15,333 nt of DNA, taken from Pseudomonadota bacterium. Its GTDB lineage: Bacteria > Pseudomonadota > Alphaproteobacteria > Acetobacterales > Acetobacteraceae. The first letter of the stretch is position 1; each line of letters starts with the position of its first letter. The notes beneath the pieces were generated by a model. It was given only the letters and a program-made list of their open reading frames with translations. It was not told where the DNA came from and made no database searches. Positions 1 through 7,946 of the stretch are shown here, piece after piece. The DNA lies in assembly GCA_021828605.1 (NCBI GenBank), contig JAJZEG010000330.1, positions 1 through 15,333 of the forward strand, written 5' to 3'. The translations under genes and the position numbers were made by a program.

Positions 1-3
1 CAT

Positions 4-13
4 GATTGACTCC
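4..13 (-). promoter_or_regulatory. Possible ribosome binding site and start codon of a gene leaving the left edge
   Basis: Read on the minus strand, a GGAG (plus positions 10-13) lies six bases before an ATG at 3-1. This looks like the start of a minus-strand gene that lies almost wholly outside the window, running in the same direction as the MDR gene at 63-1187. Only the start codon is visible, so neither the gene nor its product can be confirmed. Confidence 0.3.
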
Positions 14-18
14 GATGA

Positions 19-49
19 CAACCGGCGGATTACCGCGATCCGCCGGTTG
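19..49 (-). terminator. GC-rich hairpin after the MDR gene, probable terminator
   Basis: Positions 19-30 and 38-49 are perfect 12-base inverted repeats around a 7-base loop. The hairpin starts 13 bases beyond the stop codon of the MDR gene. No long T run follows the stem on either strand, so it is not a textbook intrinsic terminator. It may act as a weak terminator, a stabilising 3' end, or a barrier before a possible next gene at the left edge. Confidence 0.5.
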
Positions 50-62
50 GTTCCGTGGGATT

Positions 63-1187
63 TTACGCGGCGGGGTTGATCAGATATTTCGCACCCGTCG
101 CGCGCTGGTAGAACTTGCTGATCATTGCCGGGTTGAGCACGTCGTGGAGCGAAATATGGGCAGTGTAGCGGCTGGCGAAAATATCCTGCAAATGCTGGCC
201 GATAAACTGGCGCATCCGCGCGATTTCAGCCCCGCCTGCGGCGTGCAGATAGGGGGTGAGCAGCCAGCCGCCGACATTCCAGGTCATCCCGAAACTGCGC
301 ACCAGCTCGGTCGGCGCGGTGCTCAGCCCGCCATAAATATAGACCTGCTTTTTCTGGGTGGTGCCATACACGCTGAACGGTTTGTCCGCGCCAGCCGCGG
401 CTTCCATGGCTTGCAGGATCTGGCCCGCGAGACGGCCGCCGCCAATCGCATCAAAGGCGAGGTAGGCTTGGGTTTTGGTGATGGCGGCGGTGAGCGAGGC
501 GGCAAAATTATCCGCGCTGGAATCAACCACATGCTCGGCGCCGATCCCGCGCAGCAAGGCGGCCTGCTCGGCGCTGCGCACGATATTCACCAGAGGGATG
601 CCCTCTTCCTTGGTCAATTTGACCAGCATTTGGCCCAAATTCGAGGCGGCGGCGGTATGCACCAGGCCGGTAAAGCCTTCTTTGCGCATGGTGCCGATCA
701 TGCCGAGCGTGGTCATCGGGTTCACGAAGCTCGATGCGCCAGCCTCGGCGCTGACGCCGGGCGGCAATTCCAGACAATCCTGCGCGCGGACGCATTTATG
801 CTGCGCATACATCGCCCCGCCCGCGACGCTGACGATTTTGCCGAGCAAGGCTTGCGACGCGGGCGACTTGCCTGCAGCGATCACGGTGCCGGCCCCCTCA
901 TTGCCCACCGGCAGCGATTTTCCCTGGCGAACAGCCACCATGCGGTGCAGATGCGGCGGGATGGGCGCTGAGGTGACGCCATTTTCACTGCTCAACTGGG
1001 TAACATCACCGACGCTGAGCAGGAGGGCGAGATCGGACGGGTTGATCGGGGTGGCTTCGATGCGAATAACGACTTCGTCATCTGTGGGGTGCGGCACCGG
1101 CACCGGGCGAAGCGATAAGGCGACGCGATGGTCATCGGTGATGGTCGAGAACAGCTGGAGGCTGGTTGTGGGAATCGGGGCGGTCAT
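63..1187 (-). CDS. Zinc-independent MDR-family (quinone oxidoreductase-like) dehydrogenase
   Basis: This 374-residue protein is a medium-chain dehydrogenase/reductase of the quinone-reductase type. The N-terminal GroES-like domain (about 1-140) carries NPSDL at 49-53 and GNEGAG at 95-100. NPMTTLGM at 156-163 leads into the Rossmann domain, whose nucleotide loop is HTAAASNLGQML at 177-188. The cysteine and histidine clusters that bind catalytic and structural zinc in alcohol dehydrogenases are absent, so it should be a cytosolic NAD(P)H-dependent reductase of quinones or enones. The substrate cannot be told from sequence. The start is clear: on the minus strand AGGAG (plus 1193-1197) lies five bases before the ATG. 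It is divergent from the SDR gene at 1382 and shares a 194-base gap with it. Family is certain; function is generic. Confidence 0.85.
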   Translation of the reverse strand: MTAPIPTTSLQLFSTITDDHRVALSLRPVPVPHPTDDEVVIRIEATPINPSDLALLLSVGDVTQLSSENGVTSAPIPPHLHRMVAVRQGKSLPVGNEGAGTVIAAGKSPASQALLGKIVSVAGGAMYAQHKCVRAQDCLELPPGVSAEAGASSFVNPMTTLGMIGTMRKEGFTGLVHTAAASNLGQMLVKLTKEEGIPLVNIVRSAEQAALLRGIGAEHVVDSSADNFAASLTAAITKTQAYLAFDAIGGGRLAGQILQAMEAAAGADKPFSVYGTTQKKQVYIYGGLSTAPTELVRSFGMTWNVGGWLLTPYLHAAGGAEIARMRQFIGQHLQDIFASRYTAHISLHDVLNPAMISKFYQRATGAKYLINPAA

Positions 1188-1324
1188 TGTGGCTCCTAAT
1201 GCCGATGGCGGGTGGGCGACAATGGATGTCGCTTATGATCATTCTGTTATGAGCGAAGATGGGGCGTAACGCGATCAGCATCAAGATCGCGGGTTTGGCG
1301 GGGGTTCGATGCTTAAGCCCCGAT

Positions 1325-1353
1325 TTGACATTTTGTGCGGAGGTTCGTTGGAT
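1325..1353 (+). promoter_or_regulatory. Candidate sigma70-type promoter for the SDR gene at 1382
   Basis: A perfect TTGACA stands at 1325-1330. Seventeen bases later a weak -10 (TTGGAT, 1348-1353, three of six matches) ends 28 bases before the start codon. A better-looking GATAAG at 1351-1356 would need a 20-base spacer. The -35 is convincing and the -10 is not. This is the only gene-free stretch between the two divergent genes, so promoters for both should lie here. Confidence 0.35.
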
Positions 1354-1370
1354 AAGAGATAAATGAGCGG

Positions 1371-1376
1371 AGGAGG
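1371..1376 (+). promoter_or_regulatory. Strong ribosome binding site of the SDR gene
   Basis: AGGAGG lies five bases before the ATG at 1382. It fixes that start codon for the SDR gene. Confidence 0.8.
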
Positions 1377-1381
1377 GGCGG

Positions 1382-2125
1382 ATGGGCGAGCGAGCAGCGT
1401 CGGTTGCGGTCATTGGGGCCGGGGATTTTATTGGGGCGGCGATTGCCAAGCGGTTTGCTGCTGAGGGGTATTTGGTGTTTGCCGGGCGGCGGGACGGCGA
1501 TAAATTGGACGGGTTGCGGCGCGAGATCGAGGCCACCGGCGGGCGGGTGCAGGCGCGCGGGCTCGATGCGCGCGACGAGGAGCAGATGGTCGGGTTTCTG
1601 GCCGAGGCCGAGGCGGCGGCGCCGCTGGAAGTGTGCATTTTCAATATCGGCGCCAATGTCAATTTTCCGCTGACCGAAACCACAGCGCGGGTGTTTCGCA
1701 AAGTGTGGGAAATGGCCTGTTTCGCCGGGTTTCTGGCCGGGCGCGAGGCGGCGCGCCATATGGTGCCGCGCGGTGGAGGGTCGATTTTTTTCACCGGCGC
1801 GACCGCCTCGATGCGCGGTGGGGCGGGGTATGCGGCGTTTGCGAGTGCGAAATTCGGCTTGCGGGCGGTGGCGCAGTCAGCGGCGCGCGAGTTGGGGCCG
1901 CAGGGTATTCATGTGGCGCATCTGATCATCGATTCCGGGGTCGATACTGCCTGGGTGCGCGAGCGCATGCGCAGCCGGGGCGGCGATGAGGCGGTGGCGG
2001 CGATCAAGCCCGATCAGCTGATGCGCCCGCAAGCGGTGGCCGATGCCTATTGGGCGCTGCACACCCAGCCCCGCGATGCCTGGAGTTTCGAGCACGAAAT
2101 CCGCCCCTATGCCGAGCGTTGGTGA
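1382..2125 (+). CDS. Atypical short-chain dehydrogenase with degenerate active site
   Basis: This 247-residue protein has the SDR fold: a glycine-rich nucleotide loop IGAGDFIG at 11-18, AGRR at 34-37 following strand 2 (basic residues that would favour NADP), and a GSIFFTGATAS strand at 133-143. Aligned by eye with the classical SDR at 12492-13220, three of four catalytic residues are replaced. The helix-4 Asn is Ala112, the catalytic Ser is Ala140 and the catalytic Tyr is Phe153 (FASAK instead of YxxxK). Only Lys157 remains. The usual NNAG is NIGAN at 88-92. It could still bind a dinucleotide, but classical carbonyl reduction is doubtful. It is transcribed alone, divergent from the MDR gene and convergent with the molybdenum hydroxylase gene 21 bases away. 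Fold is confident; substrate and activity are unknown. Confidence 0.8.
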   Translation: MGERAASVAVIGAGDFIGAAIAKRFAAEGYLVFAGRRDGDKLDGLRREIEATGGRVQARGLDARDEEQMVGFLAEAEAAAPLEVCIFNIGANVNFPLTETTARVFRKVWEMACFAGFLAGREAARHMVPRGGGSIFFTGATASMRGGAGYAAFASAKFGLRAVAQSAARELGPQGIHVAHLIIDSGVDTAWVRERMRSRGGDEAVAAIKPDQLMRPQAVADAYWALHTQPRDAWSFEHEIRPYAERW

Positions 2126-2146
2126 GCGTGCGCGGCGTTCTCCCGC

Positions 2147-4468
2147 CTAAAGCAGTGCCGCCTTCACCCGCGCTGGTCTGAACGGGGTTTGGCGGAGGCG
2201 CGCGCCGGTGGCGTCGAACACGGCGTTGGCGATGACGGCGGCGGTGGGGCAGGTCGAGGGTTCACCGGCGCCGAGGCTGGGGGCGTGCGGGTCGTTATTG
2301 ACCAGGACGATGTCGATTTGGTCGGGCACGGCATCGAAACGCAGGATCGGATAGCCAACCCAGTCGCGGCTGGTGACGTTGGCGTGGTCGAACGTCACCT
2401 CCTCATAGAGGGTGCGGCTGAGCGATTGGATCACATTGCCTTCGATTTGGTTGCGCACCCCATCCGGGTTGACCACCAGCCCGCAATCCTGCGCCACCAC
2501 CACGCGGGTGACGCGGATGATGCCGGTGGCGGGGTCGAGGATGATATCGGCGATGGTGGCGACGCGCACATTATCGCGGTTGGCCCACGCGATGCCCCGG
2601 CCCTTTACCGGCTGGTGATCCAAGGCCGGTTTGCCGAAAGACGTCCGGGGTTGCCAGCCATATTGCTTCGCTGCGGCGTGCAAAACGGCGAGGGCGCGCG
2701 GATCATGCACATGATCGAGCCGGAATTGCAGCGGGTCGGTTTTGGTCGCGGCGGCGACTTCATCGATGAAGGCTTCCATCGCGAAAGTGGTCTCGAACTG
2801 GGCCGGGGAGCGCAGCCAGGCGGTGCGCAATGCGACCTTGCCCTCGTCATGGCCGGTGACCAGCGCGTTGGGGAAATCATAGGCGTAGGTGACCGAGGGC
2901 GAGCCTTGTCCGATTGAGCCGACGCGGTTGGGGTGGCCGATCAGAGCGGCGGCGATCAATGTGGTGTCAGACAAAGTCGGCACCCAGACATGATGTTTCC
3001 ACGCGCTGACCTTGCCCTGCGCATCAATCGCGGCTTCGAGATGCTGGACAATCGGCGGGCCTTTGGGCTCCCAGCCATGCTCGTCCCAGCGCATCCATTG
3101 CACCCGCACCGGCTTGCCGACGGCCTTGGACATGATCGCAGCATCGGCGACGGCGTGATCGAGTCCGTTGCGCCCATAGGCCCCGGCGGCTTCGAACCAG
3201 CGGACTTCCAACTGATCGGGCTGCATGCCGAGCAGTTTGGCGATGTCGTGCCGGTCCTGATGCGGCATTTGGGTGCCCGACCAGAAGACCGCGCGGTCGG
3301 GCCGGACATCGGCAATCGCACAAGACGGGCCGATTGAGCCATGCATTTGAAATGGGGTGTGATAATGGGCGGTGATTGTGCGTTTTGCCCCGGCCAAGGC
3401 CTGCGCGACCGATCCGTGCTTGACCGCGACGGCGTGATGGCCGGGGGCAGCGCGCACCACCGCGTCAAGATCCTGCATGGCCGGCAGGCCGTGCCAGTTT
3501 GACCAGTGCGCGCCATACGCATCCGGGGCTTTGGGGTGCAGCACTGAGCCCAGGATTTTTGCGGCCTGGATCGCGCCCCATTCGCTCTGGCACACCACGC
3601 CGAGGAAGTTTTTCTGCCGCACGATCTGCACGAAGCCGGGGATCGCCTTGAGCCCGCTGGTATCGACCTTGAGCAGGTCGGCATGCACGCCGAACGGGCG
3701 GACCACGCGGCCATGCAGCATGCCGGGGACTTTGACGTCCTGGACATAGGTGAAGCGGGCGGTGACTTTGGCGGGAATATCCTTGCGCGGGATCGAGCGA
3801 CCCACCACGGTGTATTTGGCGGGGTTTTTGAGTTTGGCTTGCGGGGCAACCTTCATCGCGAAGCGGTGGCCGGTCGCGCCGATCACCACATCGAGCCGCT
3901 TGCCCGCAACCAGCGCGCCATAGCTGATCGATTTACCGGGCGCACCATGCACGCTGAAATGGCCGGCTTTGGCCACGATCAGGCTGGGGCGGACGTTGAA
4001 ATGGGCGCCTGCCCGTTTGATGAGGGCCGCGCGCCCGGCGGCGGCGGCGGCGCGGATTTGCGGGCCAGCATAGCGGATGGTGAGCGACCCATAGGTCGGC
4101 CCCTGATCGACCGTTTGCGCGGTATTGCCCATCACCACATCGAGTTGATCAATGGGGAAATCCAGCTCCTCGGCGGCGATTTGCGCCAGGGCGGTTTGGG
4201 CGCCGGTGCCGACATCGACCTTGCCGGTGAATAAAGTGGCGCGATTATTCGGATGCACCGCGAGCCAGGCATAGAGCATGGCGGCGTCCGGCGGGGTTGG
4301 TTCGGTGGCAACGCTACTGGCGGCCTTGGTCACGTCGCTGCGCGCGAGGAGGGGGAAACTCACCACCAGCCCGGTGGCGAAGCCGATGGCGTCGCGGCGG
4401 GTGAGGCCCAGGCGCGACGGGGGGCGAGACGGGGGGCGAGAGTGCGGGTTCGCGGGTTTATCGGTCAT
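2147..4468 (-). CDS. iorB: Xanthine dehydrogenase-family molybdopterin-binding subunit, IorB-like, Tat-exported
   Basis: This 773-residue protein is the large catalytic subunit of a molybdenum hydroxylase of the isoquinoline 1-oxidoreductase type. It hydroxylates an aromatic ring or oxidises an aldehyde with oxygen from water. A twin-arginine leader opens it (TRRDAIG at 23-29, then a hydrophobic stretch to about 42), so it should be exported folded with its cofactor. The C-terminal GAGEP holds the expected catalytic glutamate, Glu736. The ATG at 4468 is preferred because it overlaps the stop of the iron-sulfur gene (ATGA) and gives the Tat leader. The frame stays open upstream, but an earlier start would bury that leader. 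The leader contains a tandem SRPP repeat. No C-terminal cytochrome domain is seen, so its electron acceptor must be another protein. The IorB name marks family resemblance; the substrate is not proven. Confidence 0.85.
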   Translation of the reverse strand: MTDKPANPHSRPPSRPPSRLGLTRRDAIGFATGLVVSFPLLARSDVTKAASSVATEPTPPDAAMLYAWLAVHPNNRATLFTGKVDVGTGAQTALAQIAAEELDFPIDQLDVVMGNTAQTVDQGPTYGSLTIRYAGPQIRAAAAAGRAALIKRAGAHFNVRPSLIVAKAGHFSVHGAPGKSISYGALVAGKRLDVVIGATGHRFAMKVAPQAKLKNPAKYTVVGRSIPRKDIPAKVTARFTYVQDVKVPGMLHGRVVRPFGVHADLLKVDTSGLKAIPGFVQIVRQKNFLGVVCQSEWGAIQAAKILGSVLHPKAPDAYGAHWSNWHGLPAMQDLDAVVRAAPGHHAVAVKHGSVAQALAGAKRTITAHYHTPFQMHGSIGPSCAIADVRPDRAVFWSGTQMPHQDRHDIAKLLGMQPDQLEVRWFEAAGAYGRNGLDHAVADAAIMSKAVGKPVRVQWMRWDEHGWEPKGPPIVQHLEAAIDAQGKVSAWKHHVWVPTLSDTTLIAAALIGHPNRVGSIGQGSPSVTYAYDFPNALVTGHDEGKVALRTAWLRSPAQFETTFAMEAFIDEVAAATKTDPLQFRLDHVHDPRALAVLHAAAKQYGWQPRTSFGKPALDHQPVKGRGIAWANRDNVRVATIADIILDPATGIIRVTRVVVAQDCGLVVNPDGVRNQIEGNVIQSLSRTLYEEVTFDHANVTSRDWVGYPILRFDAVPDQIDIVLVNNDPHAPSLGAGEPSTCPTAAVIANAVFDATGARLRQTPFRPARVKAALL
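4416..4439 (-). repeat. Two tandem 12-base copies in the Tat-leader coding region
   Basis: The 12-base unit gacggggggcga occurs twice back to back (4416-4427 and 4428-4439). On the minus strand it encodes the repeated Arg-Pro-Pro-Ser in the n-region of the Tat leader. The length is a multiple of three, so copy changes keep the frame. Each copy contains a run of six G, a likely slippage site. Confidence 0.75.
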
Positions 4469-5007
4469 AGCGTGATGCTCGCCCGACTGCTGGGTTTGGT
4501 GCCGGGTTGCGTGCTGGATTTTTTGGCGGGTTGGGTGATGCGCAGCACCGCGCGCAAAATCCGCATATGGGTGCCGCAGCGGCACAGATTGCCTTGCAAG
4601 GCGGTTTTGATGTCATCGCGGGTGGCGTGCGGGTTGCTGGTGATCAAGGCTTGGGCGGCCATGATCATGCCGTTGATACAGTAGCCGCATTGCGCGGCTT
4701 GTTCATCAATGAAGGCCTGTTGCAGGTTGTTTGGTTTGCCGTTGGTGCTCAGCCCTTCGAGGGTGGTGATTTTCTGGCCCTCGGCGGCTTTGAGCGGCAG
4801 CACGCAGGAATGCACCGCCGCGCCATCGATGATCACGGTGCAGGCACCGCATTCCGAGAGGCCGCAGCCGAATTTTGGCCCGTGCAAGCCCAAATTGTCC
4901 CGCAGGGCATAGAGCAGCATCGAATGGGGCTCAGCGGTGATCTGATGGGTCTGGCCGTTGACGGTGAGGGTGATCGGCTGGGGCGTCGTCTGGGTGGGCT
5001 GGGTCAT
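4465..5007 (-). CDS. iorA: [2Fe-2S] subunit of a molybdenum hydroxylase, IorA-like
   Basis: This 180-residue electron-transfer subunit passes electrons from the molybdenum centre of the large subunit to an outside acceptor through two [2Fe-2S] clusters. The plant-ferredoxin-type cluster uses Cys48, Cys53, Cys56 and Cys68. The second, in the helical domain, uses Cys107, Cys110, Cys142 and Cys144 (QCGYC and LCRCG). All eight ligands are present. A basic, Ser/Thr-rich tail of about 20 residues extends past the usual family length of about 150-160. It has no signal peptide and would cross the membrane as a passenger of the Tat-targeted large subunit. The stop overlaps that gene by ATGA, implying translational coupling. 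PcaB ends 25 bases upstream, so it belongs to the pca operon. No strong ribosome binding site is visible. Confidence 0.9.
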   Translation of the reverse strand: MTQPTQTTPQPITLTVNGQTHQITAEPHSMLLYALRDNLGLHGPKFGCGLSECGACTVIIDGAAVHSCVLPLKAAEGQKITTLEGLSTNGKPNNLQQAFIDEQAAQCGYCINGMIMAAQALITSNPHATRDDIKTALQGNLCRCGTHMRILRAVLRITQPAKKSSTQPGTKPSSRASITL

Positions 5008-5032
5008 GGGGCGGTGCTACTCGCTTAATGGA

Positions 5033-6202
5033 TCATGCCTTGGTTAAATTGGGCGCCGTTGGTGGCATGCAAGCGGCGTCGATCATTGAGGGGATTGCGG
5101 GTGATGGTGCGGTGGTGGGGGCCAGCGCCAGATTGCGCGCCATGGCTTCGGGGTCGATGATCAGACCGGCGAGACTGTCGCGCATTGCGGCAAAGGCGCC
5201 ACTCGCGGTCAACATCAGATCCGGCCAGACCGATTGCTCGGCCTGCCACGCCCCGGCGGCGCGTTCATGCTCCTGCGGGATGGCGCTGAGCAGGGTCGCG
5301 GCCAGATGCGGGGCGCGCAGGGCGGCGGCGCGGACGATGATCGAGAGTGTTGGATTATGCTTATGGGCCATCGCCGAGGAGCCGCCGCGTCCCGGTGCGG
5401 TCGGCTCGCGGGCTTCGGCGATTTCGGCCTGCATCAGCAAAACGATGTCGGTGGCGATTTTACCGAGGCTGCCGAGCGCGGCGGCGATGGCGCAGCCGAG
5501 CCGGGCGAGCGGGGCGCGGTTTGTGTGCCAGGGCAGCTTGGATGCGGGCAGGTCGAGGGAAGCGGCGAAGGCGGTGATAAATCGCGCTGTGTCGGCGCCT
5601 AAGCCGTCGCGTGTGCCCGCCGCACCGCCATATTGGAGCAGGAGCGCGTGGTCGGCGGCATGGCGCAGCGCGTGCCGTATATCATGGAGCATGGCCAGAT
5701 ATTGCGCGGCTTTCAGGCCGAAGGTGGTGGGCAGGGCCGGTTGCAGCAGGGTGCGCGCGATCATGGGTGTGGCGGCATGGGTGCGCGCGAGATCGGTCAG
5801 GCTGGTGATCATGGCGTCGGCATCATGATCGAGGAGCACCAGACCCTGGCGCAGTTGCAGCACCAGAGCGGTATCGATGATGTCTTGCGAGGTACCCGCG
5901 CGATGGACCGCCTGCGCATGGTCGGGCACCTGGGCGCGCAACCAGGCGACCAGAGGGATCACGATGGTCCCGGCATGGGCACCCGCCTCGGCCAGGGCCG
6001 CGTGATCAAGGTTGAGTGCGGGGCCGTTGGCGTCACAGGCGGCGATAATCGCGGCGGCGGCGTCAGGGCTGATCGCGCCGATGGCGGCGTTGGCCCGCGC
6101 CAACCCGGCTTCGACATCGAGCAAGGCCTGGGCGCCGCCGTTTGCGTCGAAAATCAGCCGCATCGGCTGGCTTGCTGCCATCTGGGCGGGCAGAGGCAGC
6201 AT
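5033..6202 (-). CDS. pcaB: 3-Carboxy-cis,cis-muconate cycloisomerase
   Basis: This 389-residue enzyme of the fumarase/aspartase superfamily lactonises 3-carboxy-cis,cis-muconate to gamma-carboxymuconolactone, the step after ring cleavage by PcaGH. The superfamily signature GSSAMAHKHNP is at 274-284. RAGTSQDIIDTA at 101-112 matches the family's second conserved block, and the N-terminal LLDVEAGLARA (27-37) matches PcaB proteins. The ATG at 6202 is chosen because it lies five bases after the pcaF stop. An in-frame ATG at 6256 would overlap pcaF by 49 bases and add 18 residues that look unlike PcaB. No clear ribosome binding site is seen, so coupling to pcaF is likely. Other superfamily lyases are possible in principle, but the pca setting supports PcaB. 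Confidence 0.9.
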   Translation of the reverse strand: MLPLPAQMAASQPMRLIFDANGGAQALLDVEAGLARANAAIGAISPDAAAAIIAACDANGPALNLDHAALAEAGAHAGTIVIPLVAWLRAQVPDHAQAVHRAGTSQDIIDTALVLQLRQGLVLLDHDADAMITSLTDLARTHAATPMIARTLLQPALPTTFGLKAAQYLAMLHDIRHALRHAADHALLLQYGGAAGTRDGLGADTARFITAFAASLDLPASKLPWHTNRAPLARLGCAIAAALGSLGKIATDIVLLMQAEIAEAREPTAPGRGGSSAMAHKHNPTLSIIVRAAALRAPHLAATLLSAIPQEHERAAGAWQAEQSVWPDLMLTASGAFAAMRDSLAGLIIDPEAMARNLALAPTTAPSPAIPSMIDAACMPPTAPNLTKA

Positions 6203-6207
6203 GGCGC

Positions 6208-7410
6208 TCAGACCCGTTCGAGCAATAGGGCGATACCCTGGCCGACACCGATACACATGCTTGCCAGTGCGCGTTTGCCCCCCAAGGCTTCGAGCGCACG
6301 CAAGGCGGTCCCGGCGAGGCGCGCGCCGGACGCGCCGAGCGGATGGCCGAGCGCGATGGCGCCGCCATGCGGGTTCACCCGTGCATCATCATCGGCGAGG
6401 CCGAGGCGGCGGGTGACGGCGAGGGCTTGGCTCGCGAACGCCTCGTTCAGTTCGATCACATCGATATCGCGGAGTGATAATGTGCAGCGTGCAAGCAGTT
6501 TTTCGGTGGCCGGGGCCGGGCCGATCCCCATGATCCTTGGTGCGACGCCTGCGGTGGCCATGCCGATAATCCGCGCGCGCGGGGTGAGGCCGTGGGCGTG
6601 CGCGGCCTCGGCGGAGGCGATCAGCAGAGCGCCAGCGCCGTCATTGACGCCTGACGCGTTCCCGGCGGTGACGCTGCCATTCGCGCGGAATGGGGTTTTC
6701 AGTTTGCCGAGACCTTCCAAGGTGGTGTCGGCGCGGGGATGCTCGTCGGTATTGATGATGACATCGCCTTTGCGGCTGGCCAAGGTGACCGGGGTGATCT
6801 CGGGCGCGAAAAATCCGGCCTGCTGGGCGGCGGCGCATTTCATCTGGCTGCGATAGGCGAAGAGATCCTGATCGGCGCGGCTGATCGCGAAATCGGCGGC
6901 GACGTTTTCGCCGGTTTCGGGCATGGACTCGACGCCATACTGGGCGCGCATCAGCGGGTTGATGAAGCGCCAGCCGATGGTGGTGTCGAAAATCTCGGCA
7001 TTCCGGCTGAAGGCGTCGCTGGCTTTGGGCATCACGAACGGCGCGCGACTCATGCTTTCCACGCCGCCCGCGATGATCAGCTCGGCCTCCCCGGCGCGGA
7101 TTGCGCGGGCGGCACTGCCCACCGCATCGAGCCCGGAGCCGCACAGCCGATTAAGGGTGCCGCCGGGAACCTGCTCGGGCAATCCGGCCAGCAAGGCGGC
7201 CATGCGCGCGACATTGCGGTTATCCTCGCCCGCCTGATTGGCGCAGCCGAGCAGCACTTCATCAAGCGCGGCGGGATCAAGGCTGGGGTTGCGCGCGAGC
7301 AGGGCGCGGAGCGGGATTGCGGCCAGATCATCGGCGCGAACGCTGGCCAAGGCGCCGCCATAGCGACCGAACGGGGTGCGGATATAATCGCAAATGAAGG
7401 CGTCGCGCAT
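6208..7410 (-). CDS. pcaF: 3-Oxoadipyl-CoA thiolase (beta-ketoadipyl-CoA thiolase)
   Basis: This 400-residue thiolase performs the last step of the beta-ketoadipate pathway, cleaving 3-oxoadipyl-CoA with CoA to succinyl-CoA and acetyl-CoA. The nucleophile is Cys90 in NRLCGSG, with His356 in GHPLGASG and Cys386 in SMCIGVGQG completing the catalytic set. The opening MRDAFICDYIRTPFGRYGGAL is the typical PcaF start, unlike acetoacetyl-CoA thiolases, and 400 residues is the normal length. The ATG at 7410 is preferred over an in-frame TTG at 7419. A GGAG (plus 7422-7425) lies about 11 bases before it, inside the end of pcaG. Only five bases separate it from pcaG and five from pcaB. It can serve phenylacetate or adipate breakdown as well as protocatechuate. 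Confidence 0.93.
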   Translation of the reverse strand: MRDAFICDYIRTPFGRYGGALASVRADDLAAIPLRALLARNPSLDPAALDEVLLGCANQAGEDNRNVARMAALLAGLPEQVPGGTLNRLCGSGLDAVGSAARAIRAGEAELIIAGGVESMSRAPFVMPKASDAFSRNAEIFDTTIGWRFINPLMRAQYGVESMPETGENVAADFAISRADQDLFAYRSQMKCAAAQQAGFFAPEITPVTLASRKGDVIINTDEHPRADTTLEGLGKLKTPFRANGSVTAGNASGVNDGAGALLIASAEAAHAHGLTPRARIIGMATAGVAPRIMGIGPAPATEKLLARCTLSLRDIDVIELNEAFASQALAVTRRLGLADDDARVNPHGGAIALGHPLGASGARLAGTALRALEALGGKRALASMCIGVGQGIALLLERV

Positions 7411-7415
7411 GGGTA

Positions 7416-7943
7416 TCAAAACTCCAAAAACACCGTTTCAGCGTCGCCTTGCAGGGCGATATCCAGATGATAGTGATCCGGCGCCAATCGGCGCGCGATC
7501 AAAGTGGCGCGGCGGGCGGGCGGCTCGATCAAAGTCAGCACCGGATCGGTCGCGTTCAACGGCTCGTCGGGGAAATAGAGCCGGGTGAATAAGGGTTTGA
7601 GCAGGCCGCGCGCGAGAATGGCGAGGCCGCAATGCGGAGCCTGCAGCACATTGCCGCGCGGCCCGGCATGGCCGGGTATTGGTTCGGGCTTGAGGGTGAC
7701 GAAGCGGAACTGCCCGGTCGCATCGCTCGCGGCGCGGCCATAGCCGGGGAAGGTTTCGCTACGCGCGGGGGAGGGCTGGAACAGTTCAATCGCCCCATCG
7801 GTCACCGGCGCGCGGCCACCGTCGGTGATCCGTCCGGTGAGAATAATCGGGGTTCCGTGTGCGCCGAAGCGGGTTAGATCAGCCCAGCCCGGCTCATGGA
7901 TCAGATGCCAATAGGGGCCGATGGTTTGGCTGGCGGCGGGCAT
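7416..7943 (-). CDS. pcaG: Protocatechuate 3,4-dioxygenase alpha subunit
   Basis: This 175-residue subunit pairs with PcaH to form the intradiol dioxygenase that opens protocatechuate to 3-carboxy-cis,cis-muconate. The N-terminal QTIGPYWHL at 6-14 matches the segment of alpha subunits that reaches into the active-site pocket. The intradiol beta-sandwich follows, with the block QFRFVTLKPEPIP. The iron-binding tyrosines and histidines of the beta subunit are not conserved here, as expected for alpha. It is somewhat shorter than typical alpha subunits (about 190-205). It starts three bases after the pcaH stop, consistent with fixed stoichiometry from one message. Confidence 0.92.
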   Translation of the reverse strand: MPAASQTIGPYWHLIHEPGWADLTRFGAHGTPIILTGRITDGGRAPVTDGAIELFQPSPARSETFPGYGRAASDATGQFRFVTLKPEPIPGHAGPRGNVLQAPHCGLAILARGLLKPLFTRLYFPDEPLNATDPVLTLIEPPARRATLIARRLAPDHYHLDIALQGDAETVFLEF

Positions 7944-7946
7944 CGC

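Noticed and set aside
6..1269. Long plus-strand frames (6-971 and 475-1269) opposite the MDR gene
   Set aside because: Both are antisense to a well-supported gene with a strong ribosome binding site. Their translations match no family I recognise.
2126..2146. Bidirectional terminator between the convergent SDR and hydroxylase genes
   Set aside because: The 21 bases contain no convincing hairpin or T run. The 10-base gap at 12482-12491 likewise has none.
6203..6256. Upstream ATG at 6256 as the pcaB start
   Set aside because: It would overlap pcaF and add residues unlike any PcaB N-terminus. The ATG at 6202 fits family length and operon spacing.
5633..6856. A 407-codon open frame on the plus strand opposite pcaB and pcaF
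   Set aside because: It runs antisense to two genes with clear catalytic motifs, has a glycine- and arginine-rich composition typical of high-G+C shadow frames, and contains no recognisable domain.
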